Positions 16,744 to 29,904 are shown, counted from the stretch's first letter. The stretch is 64,000 nucleotides of DNA from Pseudomonas putida (GCF_002906855.1 NZ_MINI01000048.1:930001-994000), one strand, 5' to 3'. Notes: generated by a model from the sequence alone, not told the origin. Made by a program: numbers and translations.

Positions 16744-17736
16744 ATGAACCTCCGTGCGCAACCGATCCCTCAGCAAAGCGATACACTGGCCGCCCTGTGC
16801 AAGGCCAGTGGCGACGAGCTGCGCCTGAACGTGTTGCGTGCCCTGGCCAGTGATTCGTTCGGCGTGCTGGAGCTGGCGCAGATCTTCGACGTCGGCCAGT
16901 CGGGCATGAGCCACCACCTCAAGGTGCTGGCCCAGGCCGAGTTGGTTGCCACGCGGCGTGAAGGCAATGCGATCTTCTACCGTCGCGCGCTGCCCGATGG
17001 CCAGCGCTTCGGTGGGCGCCTGCACATGGCCCTGCTCGATGAGGTCGACGACCTGACCTTGCCGGAGGATGTTCAGGCCCGCATCGCCCAGGTGCAGCAA
17101 CGCCGCGCCGCCACCAGCCAGGACTTCTTCTTGCGTGTGGAAGAAAAGTTCCGCGCCCAGCAAGACCTCATCGCCGGCTTGCCGCAGTACCGCGAAAGCC
17201 TGCTGGCACTGCTCGACAAGCTGAACTTCGCCTCGACCGCCAGCGCGCTGGAAGTCGGCCCAGGCGATGGCGGCTTCCTGCCAGACCTGGCACGGCGCTT
17301 CGCCCAAGTCACGGCCCTGGACAACAGCCCGACCATGCTCGAGCTGGCGCGCCAGGTCTGCGAACGCGAACGCCTGGGTAACGTATACCTGCAGTTGGCC
17401 GATGCACTGGGTGCAACGGATGTGGAAGCCGACTGCGTTGTGCTGAACATGGTCCTGCACCATTTCAGCGACCCGGCCCTGGCCCTGCGCCAGCTGGCCA
17501 AACGGGTGAAGGCAGGCGGCAGCCTGCTGGTCACCGAACTGTGCAGCCATGACCAGGGTTGGGCGCGGGAAGCCTGCGGCGACCTCTGGCTGGGCTTCGA
17601 ACAGGACGACCTGGCCCGTTGGGCCACAGCAGCCGGGCTGGCCCCCGGGGATAGCCTCTATGTGGGCTTGCGTAACGGTTTCCAGATACAGGTCCGCCAC
17701 TTTCAGCGGACGACTGGCGACACTCACCATCGGTAA
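16744..17736 (+). CDS. ArsR-family regulator fused to a SAM-dependent methyltransferase
   Basis: Two-domain protein, 330 aa. Residues ~15-90 form an ArsR winged helix (GVLELAQIFDVGQSGMSHHL then a wing, ATRREGNAIFYRRAL). Residues ~155-310 form a class I methyltransferase with motif I EVGPGDGGFLPDLARRF and acidic motif II LDNSP. The ArsR part has no cysteine metal site (no ELCVCDL), so metal sensing is unlikely; binding of SAM or SAH to the methyltransferase fold is an inference. It ends 19 bases before metK and is probably cotranscribed with it. The ATG at 16744 has no clear ribosome site, so a very short leader is possible. A perfect palindrome lies upstream. Confidence 0.85.
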   Translation: MNLRAQPIPQQSDTLAALCKASGDELRLNVLRALASDSFGVLELAQIFDVGQSGMSHHLKVLAQAELVATRREGNAIFYRRALPDGQRFGGRLHMALLDEVDDLTLPEDVQARIAQVQQRRAATSQDFFLRVEEKFRAQQDLIAGLPQYRESLLALLDKLNFASTASALEVGPGDGGFLPDLARRFAQVTALDNSPTMLELARQVCERERLGNVYLQLADALGATDVEADCVVLNMVLHHFSDPALALRQLAKRVKAGGSLLVTELCSHDQGWAREACGDLWLGFEQDDLARWATAAGLAPGDSLYVGLRNGFQIQVRHFQRTTGDTHHR

Positions 17737-17755
17737 ATTTTAGGAACCCGTCGAG

Positions 17756-20783
<3,028 letters not shown>

Positions 20784-20914
20784 GTTATAACAAAAACTGT
20801 TGTAGGAAAATGCCTGGATTGTTCCAGAAATATCCAACAAGGGTTCCTAAATCGTCAAAAGCAAGGCAGGATTTGCCCCATCTTTTGCTGCCCCGCCCCC
20901 TCAAGGAGGCTTTG

Positions 20915-21307
20915 ATGAAATTGATTTCCACCTTGGCGCTGCTGACCACGCTTGGTCTCTCTGCCGGCGTCACCCAAGCCGCCCAACCCGAAGAAGGCCT
21001 GACCGGTTGCGCCGCCAAGCGCAGTGCCATCGAGAACCAGCTGAAAATCGCCCGCGACCACGGCAACAGTGATCAGGTGGCAGGGCTTGAGGAAGCACTG
21101 CGTGGCGTTGACAATTGCACCGACGCCAGCCTGCGCAAAGAGCGCGAGCAGAAAGTGCTCGATGCCCGCCATGAAGTGGCACAGCGCGAGAAAGACCTGA
21201 AGAAGGCCGAGAAAAAAGGCGACGCGGAAAAGATCAACAAGCGCAAGGACAAGCTTGCCGAGTCCCGTAAAGAGCTGCAGGAAGCCGTGGACGACCTGGA
21301 CCGTTGA
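20915..21307 (+). CDS. DUF1090-family periplasmic protein
   Basis: Small exported protein of 130 aa with a signal peptide cleaved near residue 22 (LSAGVTQA-AQ). The mature part has two Cys (TGCAAKRSAIE and VDNCTDASL) likely in a disulphide, then a very charged helical region rich in Lys and Glu (QREKDLKKAEKKGDAEK) that looks like a coiled coil. This is the DUF1090 (YqjC-like) layout; function unknown. An excellent ribosome site, AAGGAGG at 20903-20909, fixes the ATG at 20915. The frame extending back to 20780 overlaps the end of ligB and is not used. Confidence 0.85.
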   Translation: MKLISTLALLTTLGLSAGVTQAAQPEEGLTGCAAKRSAIENQLKIARDHGNSDQVAGLEEALRGVDNCTDASLRKEREQKVLDARHEVAQREKDLKKAEKKGDAEKINKRKDKLAESRKELQEAVDDLDR

Positions 21308-21337
21308 TCCTTGCTGATCGCCTGTTGACGCAGGCGA

Positions 21338-21784
21338 TCAATGATTGCGGAATTCGTTATGGCACGCCTTGCACGCCGCCTCGACCTTGTCCATCGGTGC
21401 CTTCAATTGCGCCGCGTCCAATGGCTGGGTCCGCGTCACGTCGACCAATTCGCCGGTCACACCTTCCAGTTGCCGGGCAAGGTCATGGAAATGCGCCTGC
21501 CGCTCCCACACCTCCGGCCGTGCGCTACTGTCGCCCTCATCCCGCACCTGCGGAAAATGCTGCCACGGCGCATGGGCAAGGCCATCAAGCTTCAACGCAC
21601 CATCGGCGAACTTCACCCCGTCGAAGGGCAAGCGCCCGCGCAACATGCCACCCAGGTCTTCGCTGGTCTTGAGCATGTCCTTGAAGATTGCCTTGCGCTT
21701 GCCCAGCGGCGAGTTGGGGTCGACCCGGTCACAGGCAGTCAGGGCAAGGGCAGCCAGCAGTACTACGGTCAATCGCTTGAACAT
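21338..21784 (-). CDS. Cytochrome c'-type lipoprotein
   Basis: Single-heme c-type cytochrome, 148 aa. The heme motif CKACH is at residues 138-142, only seven residues from the end, as in cytochrome c' and c556 four-helix bundles; the preceding sequence is helical. The N-terminus is a lipoprotein signal (LALTAC, Cys18), so the heme domain is probably membrane-tethered in the periplasm. Function could be electron transfer or NO/CO binding; no partner gene is adjacent. Start chosen at ATG 21784; an in-frame GTG three codons upstream (21793) is equally possible. It converges with the DUF1090 gene and diverges from mltA. Confidence 0.85.
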   Translation of the reverse strand: MFKRLTVVLLAALALTACDRVDPNSPLGKRKAIFKDMLKTSEDLGGMLRGRLPFDGVKFADGALKLDGLAHAPWQHFPQVRDEGDSSARPEVWERQAHFHDLARQLEGVTGELVDVTRTQPLDAAQLKAPMDKVEAACKACHNEFRNH

Positions 21785-21903
21785 CACGGTCACTTCAGCC
21801 TACGCAAAGGGGCGGCCAGTATCGCCGCCCGCCAGGCAAAGACCAATAGCCACATAAAATACAAGGGCGAATATTCATGTTCGCCAGCCACAGGTACCCA
21901 CTG

Positions 21904-23055
21904 ATGAAATCTGCCCTGCGCCATCTGGCCTGGACACTCCCGGCACTCGCCCTGCTGGCCGGCTGCAACGGCGGCGAAAACGCCAAGCCCGAGCCTCATG
22001 CCATCGCCACCTATGCCCCGGCCACCTGGAAAGACCTGCCTGCGGTCAGCGATGAAGACTTGCTGGCCGGCTTCTACGCCTGGCGCAACGGCTGCGAAAA
22101 ACTCAAACGCGACCCGGTGTGGGCCGCCACCTGCGAAGCGGCCGGCAGCGACACAGCGAGCGCCACCCAGGTGCGCACGTTCCTTGAGCAGAACCTGCAG
22201 GTGTATGGCCTGCGTTCCGCCGACAACAACGCCAACGGCCTGATCACCGGCTATTACGAACCGGTCTACCCCGGCAGCCTGAAGCGTACTGAAGCGGCGC
22301 ACGTTGCGGTTTATGGCGTACCCGATGACATGATCGTGGTCGACCTGGCCAGCGTGTACCCCGAACTTAAAGGCAAGCGCCTGCGTGGCCGCCTGGACGG
22401 TCGCGTGCTCAAACCTTACGACACTGCCGAGGTGATCAGCCGCGATGGGGTCAAGGCACCCGTGCTGGCCTGGCTGACCGATCCGATGGACCTGCAGTTC
22501 CTGCAGATTCAGGGCTCAGGCAGAATCCAGCTGGAAGATGGCCGCCAGCTGCGGCTGGGCTATGCCGACCAGAACGGCCACCCCTACCGGCCAATCGGCC
22601 GCTGGCTGGTGGAACAAGGCCAGTTGAAAAAAGAAGACGTGACCATGGGCAGCATTCACGCCTGGGCCATGGCCAACCCGCAGCGCGTGCCGGAACTGCT
22701 GGCCAGCAACCCTAGCTATGTGTTCTTCAGTGCCCGCCCGGACAGCAACGAAGGGCCGCGTGGCTCATTGAACGTGCCGCTGACAGCGGGCTACAGCGTG
22801 GCCATCGACCGCAAAGTGATCCCGCTGGGCAGCTTGTTGTGGCTGTCGACCACGCGCCCCGACGGCACGCCGGTGGTACGTCCGGTGGGGGCTCAGGATA
22901 CGGGCGGAGCAATTGCCGGCGAAGTGCGTGCCGACCTGTTCTGGGGCACTGGGCCGGCGGCTGGCGAACTGGCCGGGAACATGAAGCAGCAGGGGCAGAT
23001 CTGGATGCTCTGGCCCAAGGGCAAACCGTTGCCTGAGGTGCCCAAGGTTCTTTGA
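21904..23055 (+). CDS. mltA: Membrane-bound lytic murein transglycosylase A
   Basis: Outer-membrane lipoprotein that cleaves peptidoglycan glycan strands to 1,6-anhydromuropeptides. 383 aa; lipobox LALLAGC with Cys21. The MltA domain (about residues 110-270) includes GLITGYYEPVYPGS and FLQIQGSGRIQLEDG; the C-terminal 3D domain includes AQDTGGAIAGEVRADLFWG, whose aspartates include the catalytic one. The ATG at 21904 starts the signal peptide; an ATG nine codons upstream is possible. A REP pair follows. Confidence 0.95.
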   Translation: MKSALRHLAWTLPALALLAGCNGGENAKPEPHAIATYAPATWKDLPAVSDEDLLAGFYAWRNGCEKLKRDPVWAATCEAAGSDTASATQVRTFLEQNLQVYGLRSADNNANGLITGYYEPVYPGSLKRTEAAHVAVYGVPDDMIVVDLASVYPELKGKRLRGRLDGRVLKPYDTAEVISRDGVKAPVLAWLTDPMDLQFLQIQGSGRIQLEDGRQLRLGYADQNGHPYRPIGRWLVEQGQLKKEDVTMGSIHAWAMANPQRVPELLASNPSYVFFSARPDSNEGPRGSLNVPLTAGYSVAIDRKVIPLGSLLWLSTTRPDGTPVVRPVGAQDTGGAIAGEVRADLFWGTGPAAGELAGNMKQQGQIWMLWPKGKPLPEVPKVL

Positions 23056-23064
23056 AGACCGAGC

Positions 23065-23162
23065 CGCCTGCTTCGCGGGACAAGCCCGCTCCTACAGGTA
23101 TCGCGCAAGCCGTCGATCCTGCGCTTTACCCGTAGGAGCGGGCTTGTCCCGCGAAGCAGGCG
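23065..23162. repeat. Paired inverted REP element
   Basis: Perfect 30-base inverted arms (23065-23094 and 23133-23162) around a 38-base spacer, with the CTTCGCGGGACAAGC core. It lies between the convergent mltA and MAPEG genes, where it may act as a bidirectional transcription barrier. Confidence 0.92.
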
Positions 23163-23170
23163 ACTCGATA

Positions 23171-23557
23171 TCAGATGGAAACCACAAAGAACGCCACGAT
23201 AATCGCCAACCCGGCAAACCATACCAGCGAGCGCAACGCCGCCCAGTCTGCCAAATAGCAGATGATGTAGAGCAGGCGGCTGGTGATATACATCACACCC
23301 AGCACATCCTGGGTCACCTGTTCGGCATTACCGACGATATCTGCCACCAGCACCGCCGCTGCAAATGCCGGAAAAGCCTCGTAGCTATTCTGCTGGGCGG
23401 CATGCGCACGGCGCGGCAAGCCCGACAGCGTGTCGAGGAAGGCGCGCGGGTCGTGGTTGTCCTTGAGCCCGAAGCGGCCGCTCGACACTTTAGCGATCAA
23501 TGCGCACAGCGGCGCCAGAAACAACGCGATGAGAATGCACCACAGGGCAACGGTCAT
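23171..23557 (-). CDS. MAPEG-family membrane protein
   Basis: Small integral membrane protein of 128 aa with four hydrophobic segments (about residues 4-23, 60-78, 82-100, 108-127). Sequence such as RAHAAQQNSYEAFPAFAAAV, with Glu between Tyr and Ala, matches MAPEG proteins (membrane-associated eicosanoid/glutathione metabolism family). The bacterial role is mostly unknown; glutathione binding is possible. Ribosome site AAGGAG precedes the ATG at 23557. It starts 28 bases after the EamA transporter gene and is probably cotranscribed with it. Confidence 0.85.
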   Translation of the reverse strand: MTVALWCILIALFLAPLCALIAKVSSGRFGLKDNHDPRAFLDTLSGLPRRAHAAQQNSYEAFPAFAAAVLVADIVGNAEQVTQDVLGVMYITSRLLYIICYLADWAALRSLVWFAGLAIIVAFFVVSI

Positions 23558-23585
23558 GGACAGGACTCCTTGTTCGATCGTGAGG

Positions 23586-24419
23586 TCAGAGCTTCATCAC
23601 CAGCATGCCTGCCAGGACCAGCCCGCAAGCTAGGAGTCTCGGCCCGCCAAAAGGTTCTTTGAGGTAGCGCATACCGAGCAGTACCACCAAGATCACACTC
23701 AATTCGCGCAGAGCTGCCGCTTCTGCCACCGACCCCAGGTGCATGGCCCACAACACCAGTGCGTAACTGAACAGCACGCAAAAGCCCACAGCCAGGCCCA
23801 AGCGCCATTGGGTACGCCAGAACAGCACGAACGGCGCCCTGCGCGCCACGCTGGCCAGCAACGGGAATGGCCAGGCGCTGAGCAGCGTCAACCACACCAG
23901 GTAATCCCAAGGCTTACCCCACAACCGCACCGCCTGGCCGTCGAACCAGGTATAGCAACCGATACACAGCCCGATCAGCGCAACCACCGGCAGCATCGAC
24001 CACGGCAACCGGTCACCACCGCCACCCTGCCACAACAGGCACGCCATGCCACACGGGATCAGCAGGATGCCGATTATCTGCTGCGAGCTGAGCGACTCAC
24101 CGGCAAACGCCAGGGTCAGCCCCAGCACCACCAACGGCGACAGGCCGCGCATCAGAGGATAGACCAGCCCCAGATCCCCGACCCGATAGGCCTGGATCAG
24201 CAGAAACCGGTACAACTGCTCGGCCAGCGCCGAAGCCAGCAACCAAGGCCAGATCTCGGCGGGCGGGAACTCGGTGGAGGCCACCGCGCACACGGCGAAC
24301 AGCAACGCCACGACGTCCATGCTGGCGATCACCAACAGGCGCTCGGCACTGAATTTGATCAGGGTGTTCCAAGTCGCATGCAGCAGGGCGGCGACCAATA
24401 CCAGGGAAGTTGCCAGCAC
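23586..24419 (-). CDS. EamA/DMT-superfamily transporter
   Basis: Inner-membrane protein of about ten hydrophobic segments in two EamA repeats, 277 aa, drug/metabolite transporter superfamily. The first repeat includes HATWNTLIKFSAERL; each half ends with a Pro/Gly-rich segment such as YPLMRGLSPLVVLGL and LRELSVILVVLLG. Substrate unknown. The start is taken as GTG 24419, which has AAGGACT nine bases upstream and begins just before the first membrane segment; the ATG at 24524 would add 35 polar residues unlike the family. MAPEG follows at 28 bases. Confidence 0.82.
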   Translation of the reverse strand: MLATSLVLVAALLHATWNTLIKFSAERLLVIASMDVVALLFAVCAVASTEFPPAEIWPWLLASALAEQLYRFLLIQAYRVGDLGLVYPLMRGLSPLVVLGLTLAFAGESLSSQQIIGILLIPCGMACLLWQGGGGDRLPWSMLPVVALIGLCIGCYTWFDGQAVRLWGKPWDYLVWLTLLSAWPFPLLASVARRAPFVLFWRTQWRLGLAVGFCVLFSYALVLWAMHLGSVAEAAALRELSVILVVLLGMRYLKEPFGGPRLLACGLVLAGMLVMKL

Positions 24420-24781
24420 GCGAGAGAGTCCTTGCCTTGGGTTCAAATGGGTCCGCAGCACTATACCTCGGGGCAGCGTCAGGCTACTGAAAAAGACTAC
24501 AAGTTCAGTAGAAGTTTCAGCCACCTCAGAAAGCCGTTTCTCGCCTCATCATTCAATACACTCATAACGGACCGCATCGCATGTAGTTGGGCGCTCGTGC
24601 TGCACCTGAACGCAGCCACCACTACGAATACACACTCACTTACGAAACACGATTGACGCTTCGACACGCGCAGGTTTAGGATCGCCATAACGCATGGGGT
24701 AACCCGTGCCTACCTTCCGAGGCCCGCGATGCGCAAGCAAGCGGGCTTTCGTGTTTCTGGGGGCAAGGAACCCCGGAACTC
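24420..24781. other. Gene-free upstream half of a foreign-looking island
   Basis: 362 bases without a convincing gene, visibly less GC-rich than neighbours. It should contain the promoter of the EamA-MAPEG pair. At 24722-24746 a GCCCGC / GCGGGC stem followed by TTTCG looks like a weak terminator or attenuator just before the broken DUF3800 gene. Confidence 0.5.
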
Positions 24782-25078
24782 ATGACTCACTTTGTGGCCT
24801 ACCTCGACGAATTCGGCCATGTCGGGCAATACATCTCGCGTACACACAGCCAATTCAAAACCAGCCCCGTGTTTGGCCTGGGTGGGATTCTTATCCCAGC
24901 TGAAGAAGTGCGAGAGTTCGCCATCTTCTTCTATCAACTGAAATGCCAGCTACTTGTCTGGGACATAGCCCATGAAAACCCCAGGAGGCTCCCCGCCTAT
25001 CAGTGGAAAAAGAAAGGTTCCAAACTCTTCACGACACGTAACGTCACGATGCCACTGAAAAATGCCGAAGCTTGGTAG
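24782..25078 (+). pseudogene. Truncated DUF3800-family protein
   Basis: 98-codon fragment whose start, MTHFVAYLDEFGHVGQ, with LGGILIPAEEVREF and QWKKKGSKLFTTRNV, fits the N-terminal third of DUF3800 proteins (YLDExG motif). Full-length members are roughly 200-250 residues or more, with further acidic motifs. Here similarity stops after TTRNV and a TAG follows within 14 codons, so the nuclease-like fold would be incomplete. AAGGAA lies upstream, so a short product could still be made. DUF3800 genes are often accessory and phage-associated; the lower GC fits acquired DNA. Confidence 0.65.
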
Positions 25079-25462
25079 AGCCTCCCCTGCAGGGCGAAAG
25101 CCACCTTTTCTAGACACTTCAATGCGCAGACTGGATCTGCGGCTTGGTGGGGCGTTTGATGGCGATGTCTGTTTCGCCCGAGGAGTACCCTGACTGGGAG
25201 CCTTTCGACAGATATTTCGCAGCCCGAATCGCTGAAGTCGCCCTGCCGGGTTCAGGCTTACAGCGTCATCCCGCCATGCTGCCAATCGGCAAGCGCCCAA
25301 CGGCCAAAACAGAAGCCTGAAACCGCATGCAGGAAACCTCACAACGGATACGCGGTCTATCTGCACAGTCAGAAAGTGTGTCCCGAGCCCCTCGCCAGAT
25401 CATCAAAGAACTGCCCGAGCCATTCGGGTAACGACTTGGAAGCCACTGTCACAGGATTCGGG
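25079..25462. other. Gene-free downstream half of the island
   Basis: 384 bases with no gene I trust. A minus-strand open frame (24950-25366) crosses the broken end of the DUF3800 fragment and has Arg/Pro-rich composition typical of chance frames. The region must hold the promoter for the antiporter at 25463; no clear -35/-10 pair was picked out. Confidence 0.45.
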
Positions 25463-26698
25463 ATGCTTGAACTAGTTGCCGCGTTTATCTGCCTCACCAC
25501 CCTCCTCACCTATGTAAATTACCGCTTCATCGGCCTGCCACCCGCCATCGGCGTGATGGTCACGGCGTTGCTGTTCTCCCTGATGCTGCAGGGCCTGAGC
25601 CTGATCGGCTTCCCCGGCCTGGAAGAACGCGTCGAAGGCTTGATGAACCAGATCGATTTCAACGACCTGCTGATGCATTGGATGCTGGCCTTCCTGCTGT
25701 TCGCCGGCGCATTGCACGTCAACCTCAGCGACCTGCGCAGTTATCGCTGGCCGATCGGCCTGCTGGCCACACTGGGTGTGCTGATTGCCACCGTGGTGAT
25801 CGGCTACCTGTCGCACTGGGTGTTCGCGATGTTCGGCTGGCAGGTGCCGCTGATCTACTGCCTGCTGTTCGGCGCGCTGATCTCCCCGACCGACCCGATC
25901 GCCGTGCTGGGCGCGCTGCGAACCGCCAACGCCTCAAAGCCGCTTAAGACCACCATCGTCGGCGAGTCGTTGTTCAACGACGGTACTGCGGTGGTGGTGT
26001 TTACCGTGTTGCTGGGCATCATCCAACTCGGCGAAACGCCGAGCGTCTCCGACACCGCCATCCTGTTCGCCCGCGAAGCAATCGGCGGCGTGCTGTTCGG
26101 CGGCGTGATCGGCTATGCCACCTACCGCATGATCAAGAGCGTCGAGCAGTACCAGGTCGAGGTAATGTTGACCCTGGCGCTGGTGATCGGTGGTTCGGCG
26201 ATGTGCTACGAGCTGCATGTTTCGGCACCGATCGCCATGGTGGTCGCGGGCCTGATCATCGGTAACCTGGGGCGCAACCTGGCAATGAACGACATGACTC
26301 GCCGCTACATGGACGGCTTCTGGGAGCTGATCGATGACATGCTCAACGCCCTGCTGTTCGCCCTGATCGGCCTGGAACTGTTGCTGTTGCCGTTCAACTG
26401 GCTGCACCTGGCGGCGGGTGGCGTGCTGGCGTTGGCGGTGCTGCTGTCGCGGCTGCTGACCGTGGCCCCGGCAATCGTGCTGTTGCGCCGCTGGCGGCCA
26501 GTGCCGAAAGGCACTGTGCGAGTTCTGACCTGGGGTGGTCTGCGTGGCGGGGTTTCGGTGGCCCTGGCGCTGTCGCTGCCACTGGGCGCGGAACGTGACC
26601 TGCTGCTGTCGATCACTTACATCGTGGTGTTGTCGTCGATCCTGGTGCAGGGTTTGAGCATTGGCCGGGTGGTTCGCAAGGTCAGTGCACAGCCTTGA
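25463..26698 (+). CDS. CPA1-type Na+/H+ antiporter (NhaP-like)
   Basis: Inner-membrane monovalent cation/proton antiporter, 411 aa, with about twelve hydrophobic segments. CPA1 hallmarks: ISPTDPIAVLGALR, holding the discontinuous-helix Asp, and GESLFNDGTAVVVF, the conserved ND pair of the ion site. The last part (GGLRGGVSVALALSLPLG) is also conserved. It lacks the long cytoplasmic C-terminal tail found in some NhaP proteins. The ATG at 25463 has AGGA upstream; a longer frame to 25376 adds a polar, non-conserved stretch lying in the island DNA. Confidence 0.9.
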   Translation: MLELVAAFICLTTLLTYVNYRFIGLPPAIGVMVTALLFSLMLQGLSLIGFPGLEERVEGLMNQIDFNDLLMHWMLAFLLFAGALHVNLSDLRSYRWPIGLLATLGVLIATVVIGYLSHWVFAMFGWQVPLIYCLLFGALISPTDPIAVLGALRTANASKPLKTTIVGESLFNDGTAVVVFTVLLGIIQLGETPSVSDTAILFAREAIGGVLFGGVIGYATYRMIKSVEQYQVEVMLTLALVIGGSAMCYELHVSAPIAMVVAGLIIGNLGRNLAMNDMTRRYMDGFWELIDDMLNALLFALIGLELLLLPFNWLHLAAGGVLALAVLLSRLLTVAPAIVLLRRWRPVPKGTVRVLTWGGLRGGVSVALALSLPLGAERDLLLSITYIVVLSSILVQGLSIGRVVRKVSAQP

Positions 26699-26704
26699 AA
26701 GGCA

Positions 26705-26724
26705 GGGGCCGCGTCGCGGCCCCC
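26705..26724. terminator. Hairpin between convergent antiporter and thioesterase genes
   Basis: GGGGCCGC-GTC-GCGGCCCC, an eight-base GC stem six bases after the antiporter stop codon. No T tract on the plus strand. Its position between converging genes suggests a weak bidirectional stop. Confidence 0.5.
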
Positions 26725-26730
26725 GAATTG

Positions 26731-27132
26731 TCACTCGACTGCGGAGTCCGGGAACTGGTCCTGGACGTACTTGATCTCGGTCCGCCCATGGGCCGCCGGC
26801 AAGCCGTCTTCGCCCAGGTTGACGAAGACCATCTTGTCGACCGTCAGAATGCTCTTGCGGGTAATCTTGTTGCGTACTTCGCACTTGAGGGTGATCGAGG
26901 TACGGCCAAACTCGGTGGCCGTGATGCCCAGCTCGATGATGTCGCCCTGGCGCGAGGCACTGACGAAGTTGATCTCCGACATGTACTTGGTCACCACGCG
27001 CTGATTGCCCAGCTGGACGATGGCATAGATTGCCGCTTCTTCGTCGATCCAGCGCAGCAAGCTGCCGCCGAACAGCGTGCCGTTGGGGTTGAGGTCTTCG
27101 GGTTTTACCCATTTGCGGGTGTGAAAGTTCAT
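26731..27132 (-). CDS. Acyl-CoA thioesterase, hotdog fold (YciA-like)
   Basis: Cytoplasmic hotdog-fold thioesterase, 133 aa, hydrolysing acyl-CoA to fatty acid and CoA. Family features: NPNGTLFGGSLLRWIDEEAAI, with the N/G-rich turn and the central hotdog helix carrying the catalytic Asp, and VTKYMSEINFVSASRQGDII. The chain-length preference cannot be read. The ATG at 27132 has AGGAG upstream. It is divergent from the ahcY promoter region. Confidence 0.88.
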   Translation of the reverse strand: MNFHTRKWVKPEDLNPNGTLFGGSLLRWIDEEAAIYAIVQLGNQRVVTKYMSEINFVSASRQGDIIELGITATEFGRTSITLKCEVRNKITRKSILTVDKMVFVNLGEDGLPAAHGRTEIKYVQDQFPDSAVE

Positions 27133-27221
27133 CTTTACTCCTGACCTGCTTGGCTAACGTGAAGTAATGATGGCAGAGCGGCCGCCGCCGCTCCATTGAA
27201 CATCGACTATCGTCGCGATAA

Positions 27222-28838
<1,617 letters not shown>

Positions 28839-28888
28839 GCGGCAGGCTTGGAGCGACACGCTTCAACGCCGAAACCTGAACGATGCCC

Positions 28889-28920
28889 AAGCCAGATCGG
28901 CCATCACCGATCTGGCTTTT
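28889..28920 (+). terminator. Terminator-like hairpin between ahcY and metF
   Basis: Twelve-base stem AAGCCAGATCGG / CCGATCTGGCTT with a six-base loop (28889-28918), with its T run (28917-28920) closing the stem. It ends most ahcY transcripts; the remainder could read into metF, which starts 45 bases later. Confidence 0.8.
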
Positions 28921-28964
28921 ACTTGCAGCTTGCTGCCAGAGGCCTGCTGCTCGAGGAACGCCTG

Positions 28965-29810
28965 ATGTCCCAAGATCGCCGTTACAGTTTCGAGTTCTTC
29001 CCAACCAAGACCGACGCCGGTCACGAGAAGCTGATGGGCGTTGCTCGCCAGCTGGCCGCGTACAACCCGGACTTCTTCTCCTGCACCTACGGTGCCGGCG
29101 GCTCTACCCGCGACCGCACGTTGAACACCGTGCTGCAGCTGGAAAGCGAAGTGAAAATTCCTGCCGCGCCGCACCTGTCGTGCGTTGGCGACACAAAGGA
29201 CGAACTGCGCGCCCTGCTGGCCGAATACAAGGCTGCCGGTATCAAGCGCATCGTCGCCCTGCGTGGCGACCTGCCGTCGGGCATGGGCATGGCCAGTGGT
29301 GAGCTGCGTTATGCCAGCGACCTGGTCGAGTTCATTCGCCAGGAAACCGGCAACCACTTCCACCTGGAAGTAGCCGCCTATCCGGAAATGCACCCGCAAG
29401 CGCGCAACTTCGAAGCCGACCTGGGCAACTTCGTGCACAAGGTCAAGGCCGGCGCCGACAGCGCCATCACCCAGTACTTCTTCAACGCCGACAGCTACTT
29501 CTACTTCGTCGAGCGTGCACAGAAAATGGGCGTGGATATCCCGGTGGTGCCCGGCATCATGCCGATCACCAACTACAGCAAACTGGCGCGTTTCTCCGAT
29601 GCCTGCGGCGCCGAGATCCCGCGCTGGATCCGCAAGCAGCTGGAAGCCTACGCCGACGATACCGCGAGCATCCAGGCCTTTGGCGAAGAAGTCATCACCC
29701 GCATGTGCGAGCAACTGCTGCAAGGCGGCGCGCCGGGCCTGCACTTCTACACCCTCAACCAGGCCGAGGCGAGCCTGGCGATCTGGAACAATCTGAAATT
29801 GCCACGCTGA
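28965..29810 (+). CDS. metF: 5,10-methylenetetrahydrofolate reductase
   Basis: FAD enzyme producing 5-methyltetrahydrofolate, the methyl donor for methionine synthesis from the homocysteine released by AhcY. 281 aa, standard for the bacterial TIM-barrel enzyme. Motifs: YSFEFFPTKTDAG (catalytic Glu region), TYGAGGSTRDRT, IVALRGDLPSG, and FFNADSYFYFVERA. The ATG at 28965 has GAGGAA upstream; the earlier in-frame start at 28848 reads through the terminator and is not used. Confidence 0.96.
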   Translation: MSQDRRYSFEFFPTKTDAGHEKLMGVARQLAAYNPDFFSCTYGAGGSTRDRTLNTVLQLESEVKIPAAPHLSCVGDTKDELRALLAEYKAAGIKRIVALRGDLPSGMGMASGELRYASDLVEFIRQETGNHFHLEVAAYPEMHPQARNFEADLGNFVHKVKAGADSAITQYFFNADSYFYFVERAQKMGVDIPVVPGIMPITNYSKLARFSDACGAEIPRWIRKQLEAYADDTASIQAFGEEVITRMCEQLLQGGAPGLHFYTLNQAEASLAIWNNLKLPR

Positions 29811-29904
29811 AACTTTTTGGCATCATCGGATTCTGAAAGAATTAAGGCTTTAGTCGTAGACTAGGGCCTTATTTTCTTTCTGGCCCTGATAGGTGTCGTT
29901 CGCA

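Noticed and set aside
16744-17736. Calling the ArsR-methyltransferase an arsenic or metal regulator
   Set aside because: The HTH domain has no cysteine cluster and there are no metal resistance genes around it.
24950-25366. Minus-strand frame of 138 codons crossing the end of the DUF3800 fragment
   Set aside because: No ribosome site, Arg/Pro/Ser-rich composition, and it spans a junction between unrelated pieces of DNA.
27205-27220. Short inverted repeat (TATCG-TCG-CGATA) upstream of the ahcY promoter as a second copy of the 16680 operator
   Set aside because: The arm spacing and flanks do not match the 16680 palindrome.
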